A DNA stretch of 64,000 bases from Candidatus Xiphinematobacter sp. (GTDB lineage: Bacteria > Verrucomicrobiota > Verrucomicrobiia > Chthoniobacterales > Xiphinematobacteraceae). The position numbers were made by a program, and so were the translations under genes. The stretch is from NCBI GenBank assembly GCA_016766635.1, contig CP068473.1:492673-556672 (forward strand). Reading direction: 5' to 3'. Under the pieces are notes generated by a model. It was not told where the DNA came from, ran no database searches, and saw only the letters and a program-made list of their open reading frames with translations. Positions 37,673-47,043 of the stretch are shown one piece after another. Each line of letters begins with the position of its first letter. Within the stretch, counting starts at the first letter, position 1.

Positions 37673-39569
37673 AACATAGAACCGACTTTAGTAACTTGGG
37701 TAACTTGGTAATTGCTGTGGTTCCTCGCGGAATTCGCAAATGCAGACTACGCGTAGGTCCTCCCTTCATTCCTATCAGAGTGGTCCTAACTCCACCCCGG
37801 AGAGAGAACACCAGGGCACCGTAGCTTCCAGCTCTCTCTCTGCGTAAATGGAGCCAACTTCTTCAAGATCCCTCCCCCCAACTGTAATCGTTTTGAGGGA
37901 AACCACCACCAACCCAAAAAACCCGCCGAGGGAGTCTCCTAAAAAAACCAATTTGATGGCAAGAAGTTTCCAGAAATCCTCTTGAAATTTTACAGAACAA
38001 GCTCGGTAAGGGCCGATTTTCTCTCTCATGCAAAAGGAATGGTACAGTGGCAAGCGGGAGCTTGGCACGCTGGTCCGACAAGTTTTTTGACTCCGGGTAT
38101 GCCGCCACACAACACCACGCGATTAGGAGCAGAGGAAAACAGTCTGGAAGCAGTTCTCTAGTTCAAGGTTTGTATTAAGCGCGGATGGCCTATCAGGACT
38201 CTTGGATTTCTCGTGGTGATTTTTTCAAACAGGCCCGACCGTGGGAACAGCTCTGAAGCATGCCGCCTGCACGGAAGGCACTAACACCTTGAAAATAGAT
38301 GAGGAATTAGTGGGTAAGTGGATGGTTTACAACTCAAAGATAGCGAACTCTGAGCCCTTGCACTCCTCTCAAATCGTACCAAGGAAAAGTTTCTGGTGTG
38401 TTTACACAAAATGTATCCCCCTCTCCGGAGGGACATTTTGATTTGACTCTCGAGGGTACCCTCGCTCATGGATGGGGCTGTTCCTTGCTTGGTTTGGTTG
38501 TTTTGATCGGAAAGAAAGCTGGTTTAGGCTAAAGATGCGCAAGGCAATCCCTAGCAGCGCAGCCTTTAAAGAACCGCGTTGGTCTTTGGTGGGTTTCTTT
38601 TGCTTCTCCTGCTATACAAAGAAAGGGCGCAGCTTCTGGCTTTTTGGCGAAGATTGTGTTACAGGTTGGCGGCGGGTGTGCGGATGGTGTGAAATACTGG
38701 CTGGCTGGGCGATCTCCCTCATAAGTAAGACTTGGGCGTCGCATCATATCAGGCGATGTTCAGGTCATAGACATCTCTGATACTGATCCCACCTTTTTGG
38801 AAAGCTGCCTTTTGTACTCGTTATCACGGGTAGAGCGACATCTTGGCTTTCTCCGTCCAGGACTCCATGGTATTGATCATATTGATCAGGTCAGGTCCAC
38901 TCCGCTTTAGACGGTTACAGTGTCTCTCCCCAGAGCCGAAAAAGGATCCTTGCTTTCCGCACAACAGAATCTGCCGAGGTAACCCTCTGGAGCCAGTACA
39001 GGACATCTTAGCTGGGAAAGTAAAATTTCTGAGAGAATGTTTCCCGCAGAGAGGTCTTGACCAGGCTGCGATTAAATCTTGCTAAAGGGATGAGCTATGT
39101 AGAGCAGGACAGCCTGCCGGGGTCGCTGTTGGCACGTCAATCAAGTTTTCTCGTAGACTTTTTATCTCCGGAGACCTCGGGACCATTTTATTTCCTGACC
39201 CAAGAATGCCTAATCCAAATTCAGGTTAATGCGTGAGTACCTTGACTTCCGCTGCTTTTGCATTCGAGTCAGGCAGGGCTGTGTGGCACCAGGTTATCAT
39301 TTCTTATTATCACTTTTGGGATGTACGCAAAGGACCTTCTCGCGAAGGGGCGGTAATTCCCCTTCCTAGGCGATCCCTTTTTAGTTTACATTGGCTCGGA
39401 TTGATTTCTAGGATGGCCTCGTGCCGTGCTGTCATCTACTATCCTTGATCCCCAATGAAGAAGGACAGGCCTTCGTCTCGGGTTGTTGTACCGTTTGGCT
39501 GGTCGAGGGAGGCCGGTTGGAGCTGGAGGCCACGTCCGTCGATTTGGGGGTCCTGGAGTTTTTCTGTTT
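37673..39569. other. Largest gap in the window, 1.9 kb, no gene recognised
   Basis: All six frames were read; the open frames are short (at most about 110 codons), lack ribosome binding sites and show no family motifs. No signature of tmRNA, RNase P RNA or SRP RNA was found, although these would be expected in such gaps. This may be decayed genes beyond recognition. Confidence 0.45.
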
Positions 39570-39654
39570 GGGTAGGTACCGAAGCGGCTAAACGGGGCGG
39601 ACTGTAAATCCGCTGGCTTTTATGCCTTCGCTGGTTCGAATCCAGCCCTGCCCA
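39570..39654 (+). tRNA. tRNA-Tyr (anticodon GUA)
   Basis: An 85-base class II tRNA. The acceptor stem GGGTAGG/CCTGCCC contains one T-G wobble. The anticodon stem-loop is GCGGA-CTGTAAA-TCCGC (GUA). A long variable arm and T loop TTCGAAT are present. It faces a tRNA-Leu 16 bases away. Confidence 0.94.
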
Positions 39655-39670
39655 CAGAGCCTCCATATGA

Positions 39671-39755
39671 TGCTCGGGGAGGGACTCGAACCCACACGGA
39701 TTATTGTTCCACCAGATCCTAAGTCTAGCGCGTCTGCCAATTCCGCCACCCGAGC
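39671..39755 (-). tRNA. tRNA-Leu (anticodon UAG)
   Basis: An 85-base class II tRNA on the minus strand with perfect acceptor stem GCTCGGG/CCCGAGC, anticodon loop CTTAGGA (UAG, reading CUA and related codons), a long variable arm and T loop TTCGAGT. It is convergent with tRNA-Tyr. Confidence 0.95.
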
Positions 39756-39934
39756 AAAGAAGCAACCCGGTAAGCCAACCTGCAAGGCCACGGAGCCGAT
39801 GCAGATCCCAATCTTGCATTTTCCCGTATCTAATTCTCTGTGCAAAGCTTCTCCGCAAGGAGGGCATCACACCTTGTGTCACTGTTTCTTATTCACAAGA
39901 GGATAAAAGCAAAAAATAGCGCAGAAGGAAGCAG

Positions 39935-42505
39935 TCACTTCTTTTTTTTTGAAAAAAACAAGCAGTTGTCTTGGACGTCTGCCATCAGATTGTCGCCCTC
40001 ACAAATCTTTGCGTCTAAAATCTCGAGGCTCAGTGGATCAAGTAGCTTGTGCTGAATGACACGCTTAATGGGCCTCGCTCCGTAGATGGGATCGTAGCCT
40101 TCATGAGCTAGCAAAGCACGAGCGGCGGGGGTTAGTTCTAAAGCAATTTTCTGTTGTGCCATTCTCTTAGAGAGAGAAGCAATTTGCATATCCACGATTC
40201 TCTCAACGTCAGTATTAGAAAGTCGGTTAAAAACAATGATTTCATCCACTCGATTGAGAAATTCAGGGCGGAAATACTTGGACAGGGCTTCCTTGATGCG
40301 GTGATTGCGTTCTTCTTCCGGTAGATCGCCCATGAAGAACTGGCTGCCGATGTTACTTGTCATGATAATAACGGTATTTTTGAAATCCACAGTACGGCCT
40401 TGTCCATCCGTGATGCGACCATCGTCCAATACTTGGAGAAGAACACTGAATACATCCTGATGGGCTTTCTCAATCTCGTCAAAGAGGATGACGGAGTAGG
40501 GCTTTCGACGTACAGCCTCGCTAAGCTGACCACCTTCTTCATATCCCACATATCCCGGTGGAGCGCCGATAAGGCGGGCAACACTGTGTTTTTCCGTATA
40601 CTCGGTCATATCTAGGCGAACCATTGTGTTTTCATCGTCGAATAAAAGCTCAGCAAGAGCTTTGCTAAGCTCGGTCTTTCCAACTCCGGTTGGTCCAAGG
40701 AAAAGCAAAGAACCGACGGGTCGCTTTTCATCTTGTAAACCTACCCGTGCACGCCGAATGGCATTGGAAACTGCAACAATGGCCTGCTCTTGCCCAACAA
40801 TTCGCTGTGTAAGACGCTCTTCTATTTTAAGAAGTTTCTGTTTTTCAGTTTCTTGTAACCTGGAGACTGGAATGCCTGTCCAAGCAGCAACAATTTCTGC
40901 AATATTACCTTCAGTAACTTCCTCTTTAAGAAGAGTGGGGGAGGAACCTTGTTTCTCGATCAGCTTCCCGAGCTGACATTGTAATTTCGGAAGGAGGCCA
41001 TACTGGATCTCACTGGCGCGCTCGAGGTTATTCTGACGTTGTCTGACCTCAAGCTCCCCGCGCAGCTTGTCGATTTCTTCAGCTAATGCCTGAACCTTCC
41101 CAATTTCCTCTCTCTCCTTGTTCCAGCGGGATTTCAGCCGAGACGCCGTATCGTTTTTTTTAGTAAGCTCCCTTTCTAGCTTTGCAAGGCGTTCCCGGCT
41201 AACAACGTCCGTTTCTTTCTTCAAAGCTTGCTGCTCCATCTCCATCTGCATGATTTCCCGACTAACTTGATCAATTTCTGCAGGCATGGAATCCAACTCA
41301 ATTTTGAGGCGAGAGGCTGCTTCATCGACAAGATCAACCGCTTTATCGGGGAGGAAACGGTCTGAAATGTAACGACGCGCAAGAGTGGCGGCTGCGATTA
41401 GGGCCGTATCCTGGATTCGTACCCCATGGTGGACCTCGTACTTTTCCTTTAATCCACGAAGAATAGTCACAGTATCCTCCACACTGGGTTCATCAACCAT
41501 GACTGGCTGGAATCTCCTCTCCAAAGCGGCATCCTTCTCAATATATCTTCGATATTCGTCCAGCGTCGTGGCGCCAATAGCATGGAGTTCTCCACGAGCC
41601 AGTTGAGGCTTAAGGAGGTTAGAGGCGTCCACAGCACCTTCGGTAGCGCCCGCTCCGACGATGGTATGGAGTTCGTCAATAAAGAGAATTATTCCTCCTA
41701 CTCTAGTGGTCACTTCTTTTAGAAAAGCTTTTAGGCGATCCTCAAATTCTCCCCGAAATTTGGCACCAGCAATCATGGATCCCAAATCCAATGCAATGAT
41801 TTTTTTGTTCTTCAGTGCTTCCGGAACGTCTCCGCTGGAGATACGCCGCGCCAAACCTTCCACAATGGCGGTTTTCCCAACACCGGGCTCTCCGATGAGA
41901 ACTGGGTTATTCTTCGTACGGCGGGAAAGAACCTGCATGGTGCGGCGAATTTCCTCGTCTCGTCCAATGACGGGATCGATTCTGCCACGATCGGCCAGTG
42001 CAGTAAGGTCGCGCCCGTACTTTTCTAGGGTTTGATATTTCTCCTCTGGATTTCGATCTATAACTCTCTGGGAGCCACGTGTACTTGCCAACGCCCCCAT
42101 GAGGTTTTGGCGATCCACACCCACTGTTTTCAGCAAGTGCCCACCCTGTGACTCACCGTTAATCAGCGCGAGAACGAAGTGCTCAGCACTCAGGAACGTG
42201 TCCTGAAGCTTTTCCATTTCCTCCTCGGCAGCTCGCATGGTTTGTCGCAGCTGATCCCCCATATATGGGCCTCCTCCACCATAGACGCTTGGAAGGGTTT
42301 TAAGCCTCTTCTCCAACTGTTGCTCGAGGTTACCAAGAGCGACTCCCAGTTTTTCTAAAAGTAGAGTAATAACTCCATTTTCTTGTCTTAAAAGACTAAG
42401 AAGAAGGTGCTCCGAAGTGAGTTGCTGGTGGCCAAACTTAGAGGCAATGCTGAGGGCGCCGTTAAGGGCCTCTTGCATTTTAATGGTACATTTTTCTAGG
42501 AACAT
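39935..42505 (-). CDS. clpB: ATP-dependent chaperone ClpB
   Basis: ClpB is a hexameric disaggregase that rescues aggregated proteins together with DnaK. The 856-residue protein has the N-domain (1-145), AAA1 with GEPGVGKT (near 207) and [12 protein letters not shown], the middle coiled-coil domain (about 400-530, rich in Glu/Lys), and AAA2 with GPTGVGKT and the sensor TSNIGSQ. The C-terminus ends in a Lys run (FFSKKKK). It follows ftsZ on the same strand by about 40 bases and may be read from the dcw transcript or its own promoter. Confidence 0.97.
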   Translation of the reverse strand: MFLEKCTIKMQEALNGALSIASKFGHQQLTSEHLLLSLLRQENGVITLLLEKLGVALGNLEQQLEKRLKTLPSVYGGGGPYMGDQLRQTMRAAEEEMEKLQDTFLSAEHFVLALINGESQGGHLLKTVGVDRQNLMGALASTRGSQRVIDRNPEEKYQTLEKYGRDLTALADRGRIDPVIGRDEEIRRTMQVLSRRTKNNPVLIGEPGVGKTAIVEGLARRISSGDVPEALKNKKIIALDLGSMIAGAKFRGEFEDRLKAFLKEVTTRVGGIILFIDELHTIVGAGATEGAVDASNLLKPQLARGELHAIGATTLDEYRRYIEKDAALERRFQPVMVDEPSVEDTVTILRGLKEKYEVHHGVRIQDTALIAAATLARRYISDRFLPDKAVDLVDEAASRLKIELDSMPAEIDQVSREIMQMEMEQQALKKETDVVSRERLAKLERELTKKNDTASRLKSRWNKEREEIGKVQALAEEIDKLRGELEVRQRQNNLERASEIQYGLLPKLQCQLGKLIEKQGSSPTLLKEEVTEGNIAEIVAAWTGIPVSRLQETEKQKLLKIEERLTQRIVGQEQAIVAVSNAIRRARVGLQDEKRPVGSLLFLGPTGVGKTELSKALAELLFDDENTMVRLDMTEYTEKHSVARLIGAPPGYVGYEEGGQLSEAVRRKPYSVILFDEIEKAHQDVFSVLLQVLDDGRITDGQGRTVDFKNTVIIMTSNIGSQFFMGDLPEEERNHRIKEALSKYFRPEFLNRVDEIIVFNRLSNTDVERIVDMQIASLSKRMAQQKIALELTPAARALLAHEGYDPIYGARPIKRVIQHKLLDPLSLEILDAKICEGDNLMADVQDNCLFFSKKKK

Positions 42506-42544
42506 AGGGCTATGGGAGAGAGATAGCTTTCATGGTGGTATGTG

Positions 42545-43810
42545 CTACTTAAGTCTAATTTTCATGCGCAAGAAAGTAGGAACGTCAATATCTTCGCCCC
42601 TCACTATAGCAGACCCGGCCTTCTCAAGATGTTCTCGGGTTGCTACGTTGAATGGAAACTGTTTCCACTCTGATTTCGTTGAATATCTGTCTACCTTCTC
42701 ATTGGGCCTGGTTCCCAGCACGCCAGCTTCGGGAGAGAGGGATTCCTGCGGTTGTGTGGAAGATATAAATGGAGAAACTGATGTCATGGTAAAGGCGTGG
42801 GGAGAAGGTGAGCCCCCGGGCAGAAGCGGAGAACAAGTGCCACGGCAAGTTCCCAACAAAGATACCGTAACAGGAATGGAGGATAAGCCTGCGGCCTGTA
42901 TTCCTAGCAGGATACGGGTGGAGTCATTACAGGATTCTAAAACTTCTTGAACGGTAGTTTGTACTTCAGAAAGTAGAAGGTTAGAAGGTCCGTCGATGTA
43001 AATCAAAAGACGTTCTGCATCGGCCAGGAGGCGCCCGCGGTCCATGAATGGATTTTCTAAGGCGTGGCGAAGAGCATCATGAGCCCGGTTTCTCCCCTCA
43101 GCCGATCCAAAACCAAAGAGAGAGGCACCGTCACTATTTGGGCGAAGAACAACTGCAAGGTCCCCTAGAGTAGTTTGCATAGGGCCCGTACCAAAAATGA
43201 GTCTTGCAATTGTGGTGCAGGCCTGTGTGAGGAAATCCATGGATCGAGAGAATGTTTCTCCAATATTTGCTTCCAGCTGTACAATCTCTGACATACGGTT
43301 GTTCTCAAAGATCAGGATTGCGTCGGTAGAAGAGCGAATCCTTTCAAGGGCATCCGTTGCTTGTTGCATCCTCCTCGTGCCTTCAAAACTGAATGGTAAA
43401 GTGAGTACTGTTACGGCAAGCACCCCATGGGCGCGCACCGTCTCCAACAAAATTGGTACTACACCTGAACCAGTTCCACCTCCCAATCCAGCGCATGCAA
43501 TGATCATTGTTGTATTCTCTCCAACAGACTGAATAGCGTCTTGCGATTCTATGGCCGCTTCTCTCCCCAATTCTGGATTACTGCCAGTTCCCAAGCCGTG
43601 GGTTATCTTTGTCCCGATAGGGATCCTGGAATCCGCCATCGAATAGGCCAATGATTGAAAATCGGTATTGATTGCAACAGTTTCCCATCTGGTGGCACGC
43701 TCAGTAGTAAGGCGATCTACAAGGTTGATGCCTGCATTCCCCACACCGACGATTTTTACCCTAATCCCGTCCCCCACACACGATTTTGATGCTTTTTGGA
43801 CCTCCAACAT
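42545..43810 (-). CDS. ftsZ: Cell division protein FtsZ, divergent
   Basis: FtsZ is the tubulin-like GTPase forming the division ring. The 421-residue protein has the GTP-binding loop as GLGGGTGSG (108-116; usually GGGTGTG), and the nucleotide-binding motifs VGVGNAG (21-27) and INTD (47-50). At the T7 loop, where FtsZ has NxDxxD to trigger GTP hydrolysis, this protein reads QTTLGD (212-217): only the last Asp is kept, and about two residues are inserted just after. A Ser/Pro-rich linker (about 320-400) precedes a C-terminal tail DVPTFLR that resembles the FtsA-binding peptide. It is the last gene of the dcw cluster. Confidence 0.93.
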   Translation of the reverse strand: MLEVQKASKSCVGDGIRVKIVGVGNAGINLVDRLTTERATRWETVAINTDFQSLAYSMADSRIPIGTKITHGLGTGSNPELGREAAIESQDAIQSVGENTTMIIACAGLGGGTGSGVVPILLETVRAHGVLAVTVLTLPFSFEGTRRMQQATDALERIRSSTDAILIFENNRMSEIVQLEANIGETFSRSMDFLTQACTTIARLIFGTGPMQTTLGDLAVVLRPNSDGASLFGFGSAEGRNRAHDALRHALENPFMDRGRLLADAERLLIYIDGPSNLLLSEVQTTVQEVLESCNDSTRILLGIQAAGLSSIPVTVSLLGTCRGTCSPLLPGGSPSPHAFTMTSVSPFISSTQPQESLSPEAGVLGTRPNEKVDRYSTKSEWKQFPFNVATREHLEKAGSAIVRGEDIDVPTFLRMKIRLK

Positions 43811-43911
43811 CTAACGAGACTACGCGCGATAAGAAGAGCTCATCAAGCCCTCTTAAGCGGAGGGAGAATAGCTAAGAGCCCTCTAGAGGAGATCACTAGC
43901 CATTGCTGGGG

Positions 43912-45144
43912 TTAGTAGGCTAGTGTCCGCCGTTTCCCAAAAAGCATCCCCACCCTGCGGCCGAGTTTTTGAAGCAAAGTGGGTTTCGGAAGACTAGTTT
44001 GGATAGCGTGAACATATTTAAGTAGGCCGATAGCTGTTGAGAGCTGCGGATTATTAAAGGCAGAGCAATGATCTGCTGCTGTATCAGCATGGGCGAGGTG
44101 GACAGGTATTTCAAAAACTTCTTCAGCAAGGCTCTTTATTCCTTGTAGCATGCTGCAGCCTCCACTGAGGACAATGCCTGCGCCAAGCATATGAAGGGAG
44201 CATTCATTCTGCACCCGATTTTTAAGAATCTCAAAAAGCTCCCTCACGCGAACATGAATAATGGTATTCAACATGTGCCTTTCCACCTCACATCCAGAAA
44301 ACCCGGAGCTACTTTTCAGCAGTACAGTTTCTCCAGGAAGGGTCTCTTCTAAAGAGGTAGAACCAACCTCCACCTTGAGTTTCTCTGCCTTCTGAATAGG
44401 AATATGGAGTCCCATGGAAATATCACTAGTAATGTGGTCGCCGCCAATGGCCAATACCCCACTGTGGCAAACAACACCATTAATATAGACAATATAGTCC
44501 GTCACGCCACCGCCTATATCTACGACAAGAGCCCCTAATTCTTTCTGCTGAGGATCCAAGACAGTTTGGGCAGATGCCAAGGCACTTAGGACAATGTTCT
44601 CTACTTCAACGGAAGCCTCACGAATGCACCGGACAGTGTTTTGCAAACGGGTAGTAACGCCATGAACAACGTGGAAATCAGCTTCCAGGCGTGTTCCAAC
44701 CATACCAATAGGATCAAGAATACCATCCTTCCCGTCTACGTAGTAGTGCTGGATAATTGCGTGAAGGAAATCATGTTGTGGAGGGAGACGTATTTCCTTA
44801 GCATTTGCTTCCACGTTGCGGAGATCTTCTAGATCAATTTCTGACTTACCTTCCGGAATTCTAATGGCTCCTCGGCTATTAAAGCCGACAATGTGGCTTC
44901 CGGTGACCGCTGCCCAAACACTTTCAATTTCCACATCACTTTTTTCCTCTGCATCTACTAGTGCCTCATGAACGCATCTGACCGCCGTAGGGAAATCTAC
45001 TATCTCTCCCTTACGGACACCCCTGGATAGCATCTTTCCTACCCCGAGTAATCGCACGCCATTGTTCCCGCATCCTTCAGCAACAACAGTGCACACTTTG
45101 CTAGTGCCGATTTCTATCGCAACGAGAACTTGGTTTTTTCCCAT
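43912..45144 (-). CDS. ftsA: Cell division protein FtsA
   Basis: FtsA is the actin-like protein that tethers FtsZ to the membrane and recruits later divisome proteins. The 410-residue product has the phosphate-1 loop AIEIGTSKV near the N-terminus, the SHVT-type 1C subdomain, and phosphate-2 VDIGGGVTDY (about 208-217). An adenosine motif, VLSGGCSML, is near 335. It ends with a basic amphipathic segment (LGRRVGMLFGKRR) that should act as the membrane anchor. It follows ftsQ by 14 bases and precedes ftsZ by about 100 bases. Confidence 0.95.
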   Translation of the reverse strand: MGKNQVLVAIEIGTSKVCTVVAEGCGNNGVRLLGVGKMLSRGVRKGEIVDFPTAVRCVHEALVDAEEKSDVEIESVWAAVTGSHIVGFNSRGAIRIPEGKSEIDLEDLRNVEANAKEIRLPPQHDFLHAIIQHYYVDGKDGILDPIGMVGTRLEADFHVVHGVTTRLQNTVRCIREASVEVENIVLSALASAQTVLDPQQKELGALVVDIGGGVTDYIVYINGVVCHSGVLAIGGDHITSDISMGLHIPIQKAEKLKVEVGSTSLEETLPGETVLLKSSSGFSGCEVERHMLNTIIHVRVRELFEILKNRVQNECSLHMLGAGIVLSGGCSMLQGIKSLAEEVFEIPVHLAHADTAADHCSAFNNPQLSTAIGLLKYVHAIQTSLPKPTLLQKLGRRVGMLFGKRRTLAY

Positions 45145-45158
45145 TTGACTTTACTACC

Positions 45159-46103
45159 CTAGTGGCTAGGAGGGGAGTATATGATATTTCCCCCATTCTG
45201 TTGTAGGGGCTGCCCGTCCAGCGATCCGAAAAATCGTACTGGGGTATTCCGATGGACGAAAAGGTTAACACTTGCAATACGCCTACCGGAGCATTCGCAA
45301 ACCTTCATAAGCTCTTGCAGTCGATCTAATTGTGCCTCGAAGTTATGAGTTGAGAAAGTGATGACCTCATTAGATTCTCCCAATGCTTGAATGCAATATC
45401 CTTTTGATAGATCTAAAAGACGGAGTGAAATGGGGGGATCGCAGCGTGAAGCAACCAGACGTAATAACTCAAGAGCGTGACGCAAATCTTCCGCTGCCAA
45501 TAGGTCCCCGGAAGCCAAGAGTTTTTGGTTGATCCCCTGGATAATTGGCAAGGAAAGATATCTAGGAAGGATGTGAGTCGGCTCATAAAAAGTGCCTTCT
45601 GCCTCTAAAAGGAGCGAGCCAACGGGGGAAGGAACCACCCCCTTTCGGTCTTCTTCCTTGGAAACTAGCCATGCCACGGGCTCCCTGAGCTGAATCAAAA
45701 CCCGCAGTGTGTTAGGCAACACACGCCTGAGAGACACACTTTGTATTTGTCCAATGGTAAGCAGTTTCTTGCGAGCATTTTCCAGATCGACGGAAAAGAT
45801 GTTATCTCCAAACTGGAGGCCAGTGGAAGCGAGTATTTCGGCATCTGAGAAAACACTCTCGGAATTAACACGGACGTGGCAAATGCCATAGTGAGGGTTT
45901 GTGTAGAAAAATTTAGCAAGCAGTTCCCCGGCACCGACCCAGCCTCCAATTAGCAAAGATGCGAGAAAAATAGACTGCCAAATAGTGTTAAAAACCCGAG
46001 CCGTCCACCGCCTACGGCTGGTGTTGCGGCACACCCGCACCCGCAACAGAGCGGATCTCCGATGGGTCATACGGAATAGGAATGAAAAAAGTGAGTGCTT
46101 CAC
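45159..46103 (-). CDS. ftsQ: Cell division protein FtsQ
   Basis: FtsQ is a bitopic membrane protein linking early and late divisome parts through FtsB and FtsL. The 314-residue protein has a basic cytoplasmic N-terminus (about 45 residues with many Arg), one membrane helix (about 46-66) and a periplasmic POTRA domain beginning CHVRVNSESVFSDAEI. A beta domain follows, with SLRRVLPNTLRVLIQLREPVAW-type features. The start is GTG and overlaps the end of ddl by 4 bases (GTGA). Position and domain order support the call more than sequence identity, which is low in this family. Confidence 0.88.
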   Translation of the reverse strand: MKHSLFSFLFRMTHRRSALLRVRVCRNTSRRRWTARVFNTIWQSIFLASLLIGGWVGAGELLAKFFYTNPHYGICHVRVNSESVFSDAEILASTGLQFGDNIFSVDLENARKKLLTIGQIQSVSLRRVLPNTLRVLIQLREPVAWLVSKEEDRKGVVPSPVGSLLLEAEGTFYEPTHILPRYLSLPIIQGINQKLLASGDLLAAEDLRHALELLRLVASRCDPPISLRLLDLSKGYCIQALGESNEVITFSTHNFEAQLDRLQELMKVCECSGRRIASVNLFVHRNTPVRFFGSLDGQPLQQNGGNIIYSPPSH

Positions 46104-47038
46104 GCTTTTTTCCCTTTCTGCAGGGAAAGCACGGCTATAACCTCGCAGAGCGAGGGTAGATCGATCCCAATAGCTGCGGCTGCTCGTGGCATAAGGCTGA
46201 GAGGCGTCATGCCAGGAACAGTGTTAACTTCCAAGACATTCAACCCGCCTTCTTCTCCAAGGAGAATATCCACGCGGGAGCAAAGTCGCAATCCAAGTGC
46301 TTTGTGAGCCGCCAGAGCCGTACGCATAATCTTTGCGGTAAGATCCCTACTGAGGAGCGCTGGTGTAAAATACCTAGACCTCCCGGCTATGTATTTATTC
46401 TCATAGCTGTATACTCCAGCAGATACAATCTCAACTACTGGAAGCACCGTGTTCGCAACAATGCCCACGGTGAACTCCCTGCCTGGTAAGAACGACTCTA
46501 GCAGGACCCTATCGTTGTATTTAAGGCAGTCATCCATAGCCAGAAGTACTTGTTGCCGATCATGCACTACGTGCACACCGATCGAAGACCCTTGACAAGG
46601 AGGCTTGAGCACGAAGGGTGGTACGATAGAGGGTTTTTGTCCAAAAGATAATACCTCAAAGGGAGCTGTGGGAACTCTAGCGCTAACAAACCGTCTTTTA
46701 GTAAGGACTTTATCGAATGCTAGTCGGCAGCCTGCGGCCCCATCCCCAGTAAACGGAATCCCCATTTCCTCAAGCAGCTCCTGTAAACGACCGTCCTCTC
46801 CAAAGGTGCCGTGAATCATATTAAAAACAAGATCTGTGCCTTTAGGTAAGTCCTCTAGCCCTTTGGTGACGTCTACTTCAGTGACATAGTATTGTCGTGA
46901 GCGCAAAGCATCCGCTACCGAAGCACCAGATTGTAGAGAAACTGCCCGTTCTTCCCCAGGACCGCCTTTGAGAACAACAAAATGAACTCCTCTTAGGGAA
47001 GAGCGATCCATTTGCAGAAGGTGTTGATAATTTCTCAT
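46100..47038 (-). CDS. ddl: D-alanine--D-alanine ligase
   Basis: Ddl joins two D-alanines for addition to the peptidoglycan stem by MurF. The 312-residue ATP-grasp protein has the N-terminal GGPGEERAVSLQSG segment, the PFVLKPPCQGSSIGVH lysine loop, the LLESFLPGREFTVG region and the metal-binding NVLEVNTVPGMTP. It is short but complete, matching the DdlB type. It begins 5 bases after the murC-murB stop and its end overlaps ftsQ by 4 bases. Confidence 0.96.
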   Translation of the reverse strand: MRNYQHLLQMDRSSLRGVHFVVLKGGPGEERAVSLQSGASVADALRSRQYYVTEVDVTKGLEDLPKGTDLVFNMIHGTFGEDGRLQELLEEMGIPFTGDGAAGCRLAFDKVLTKRRFVSARVPTAPFEVLSFGQKPSIVPPFVLKPPCQGSSIGVHVVHDRQQVLLAMDDCLKYNDRVLLESFLPGREFTVGIVANTVLPVVEIVSAGVYSYENKYIAGRSRYFTPALLSRDLTAKIMRTALAAHKALGLRLCSRVDILLGEEGGLNVLEVNTVPGMTPLSLMPRAAAAIGIDLPSLCEVIAVLSLQKGKKA

Positions 47039-47043
47039 ATAAT

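Noticed and set aside
38870-38925. GGTCAGGTCC near 38890, similar to the tip of SRP RNA
   Set aside because: The conserved GGAAGCAG side and the surrounding stem are missing, so no SRP RNA can be supported.
39439-39882. Minus-strand open frames of 147 and 85 codons with RVAELADALDLGSG-like text
   Set aside because: These are translations across the tRNA-Tyr and tRNA-Leu genes; such peptides are known false genes made by tRNA sequence.
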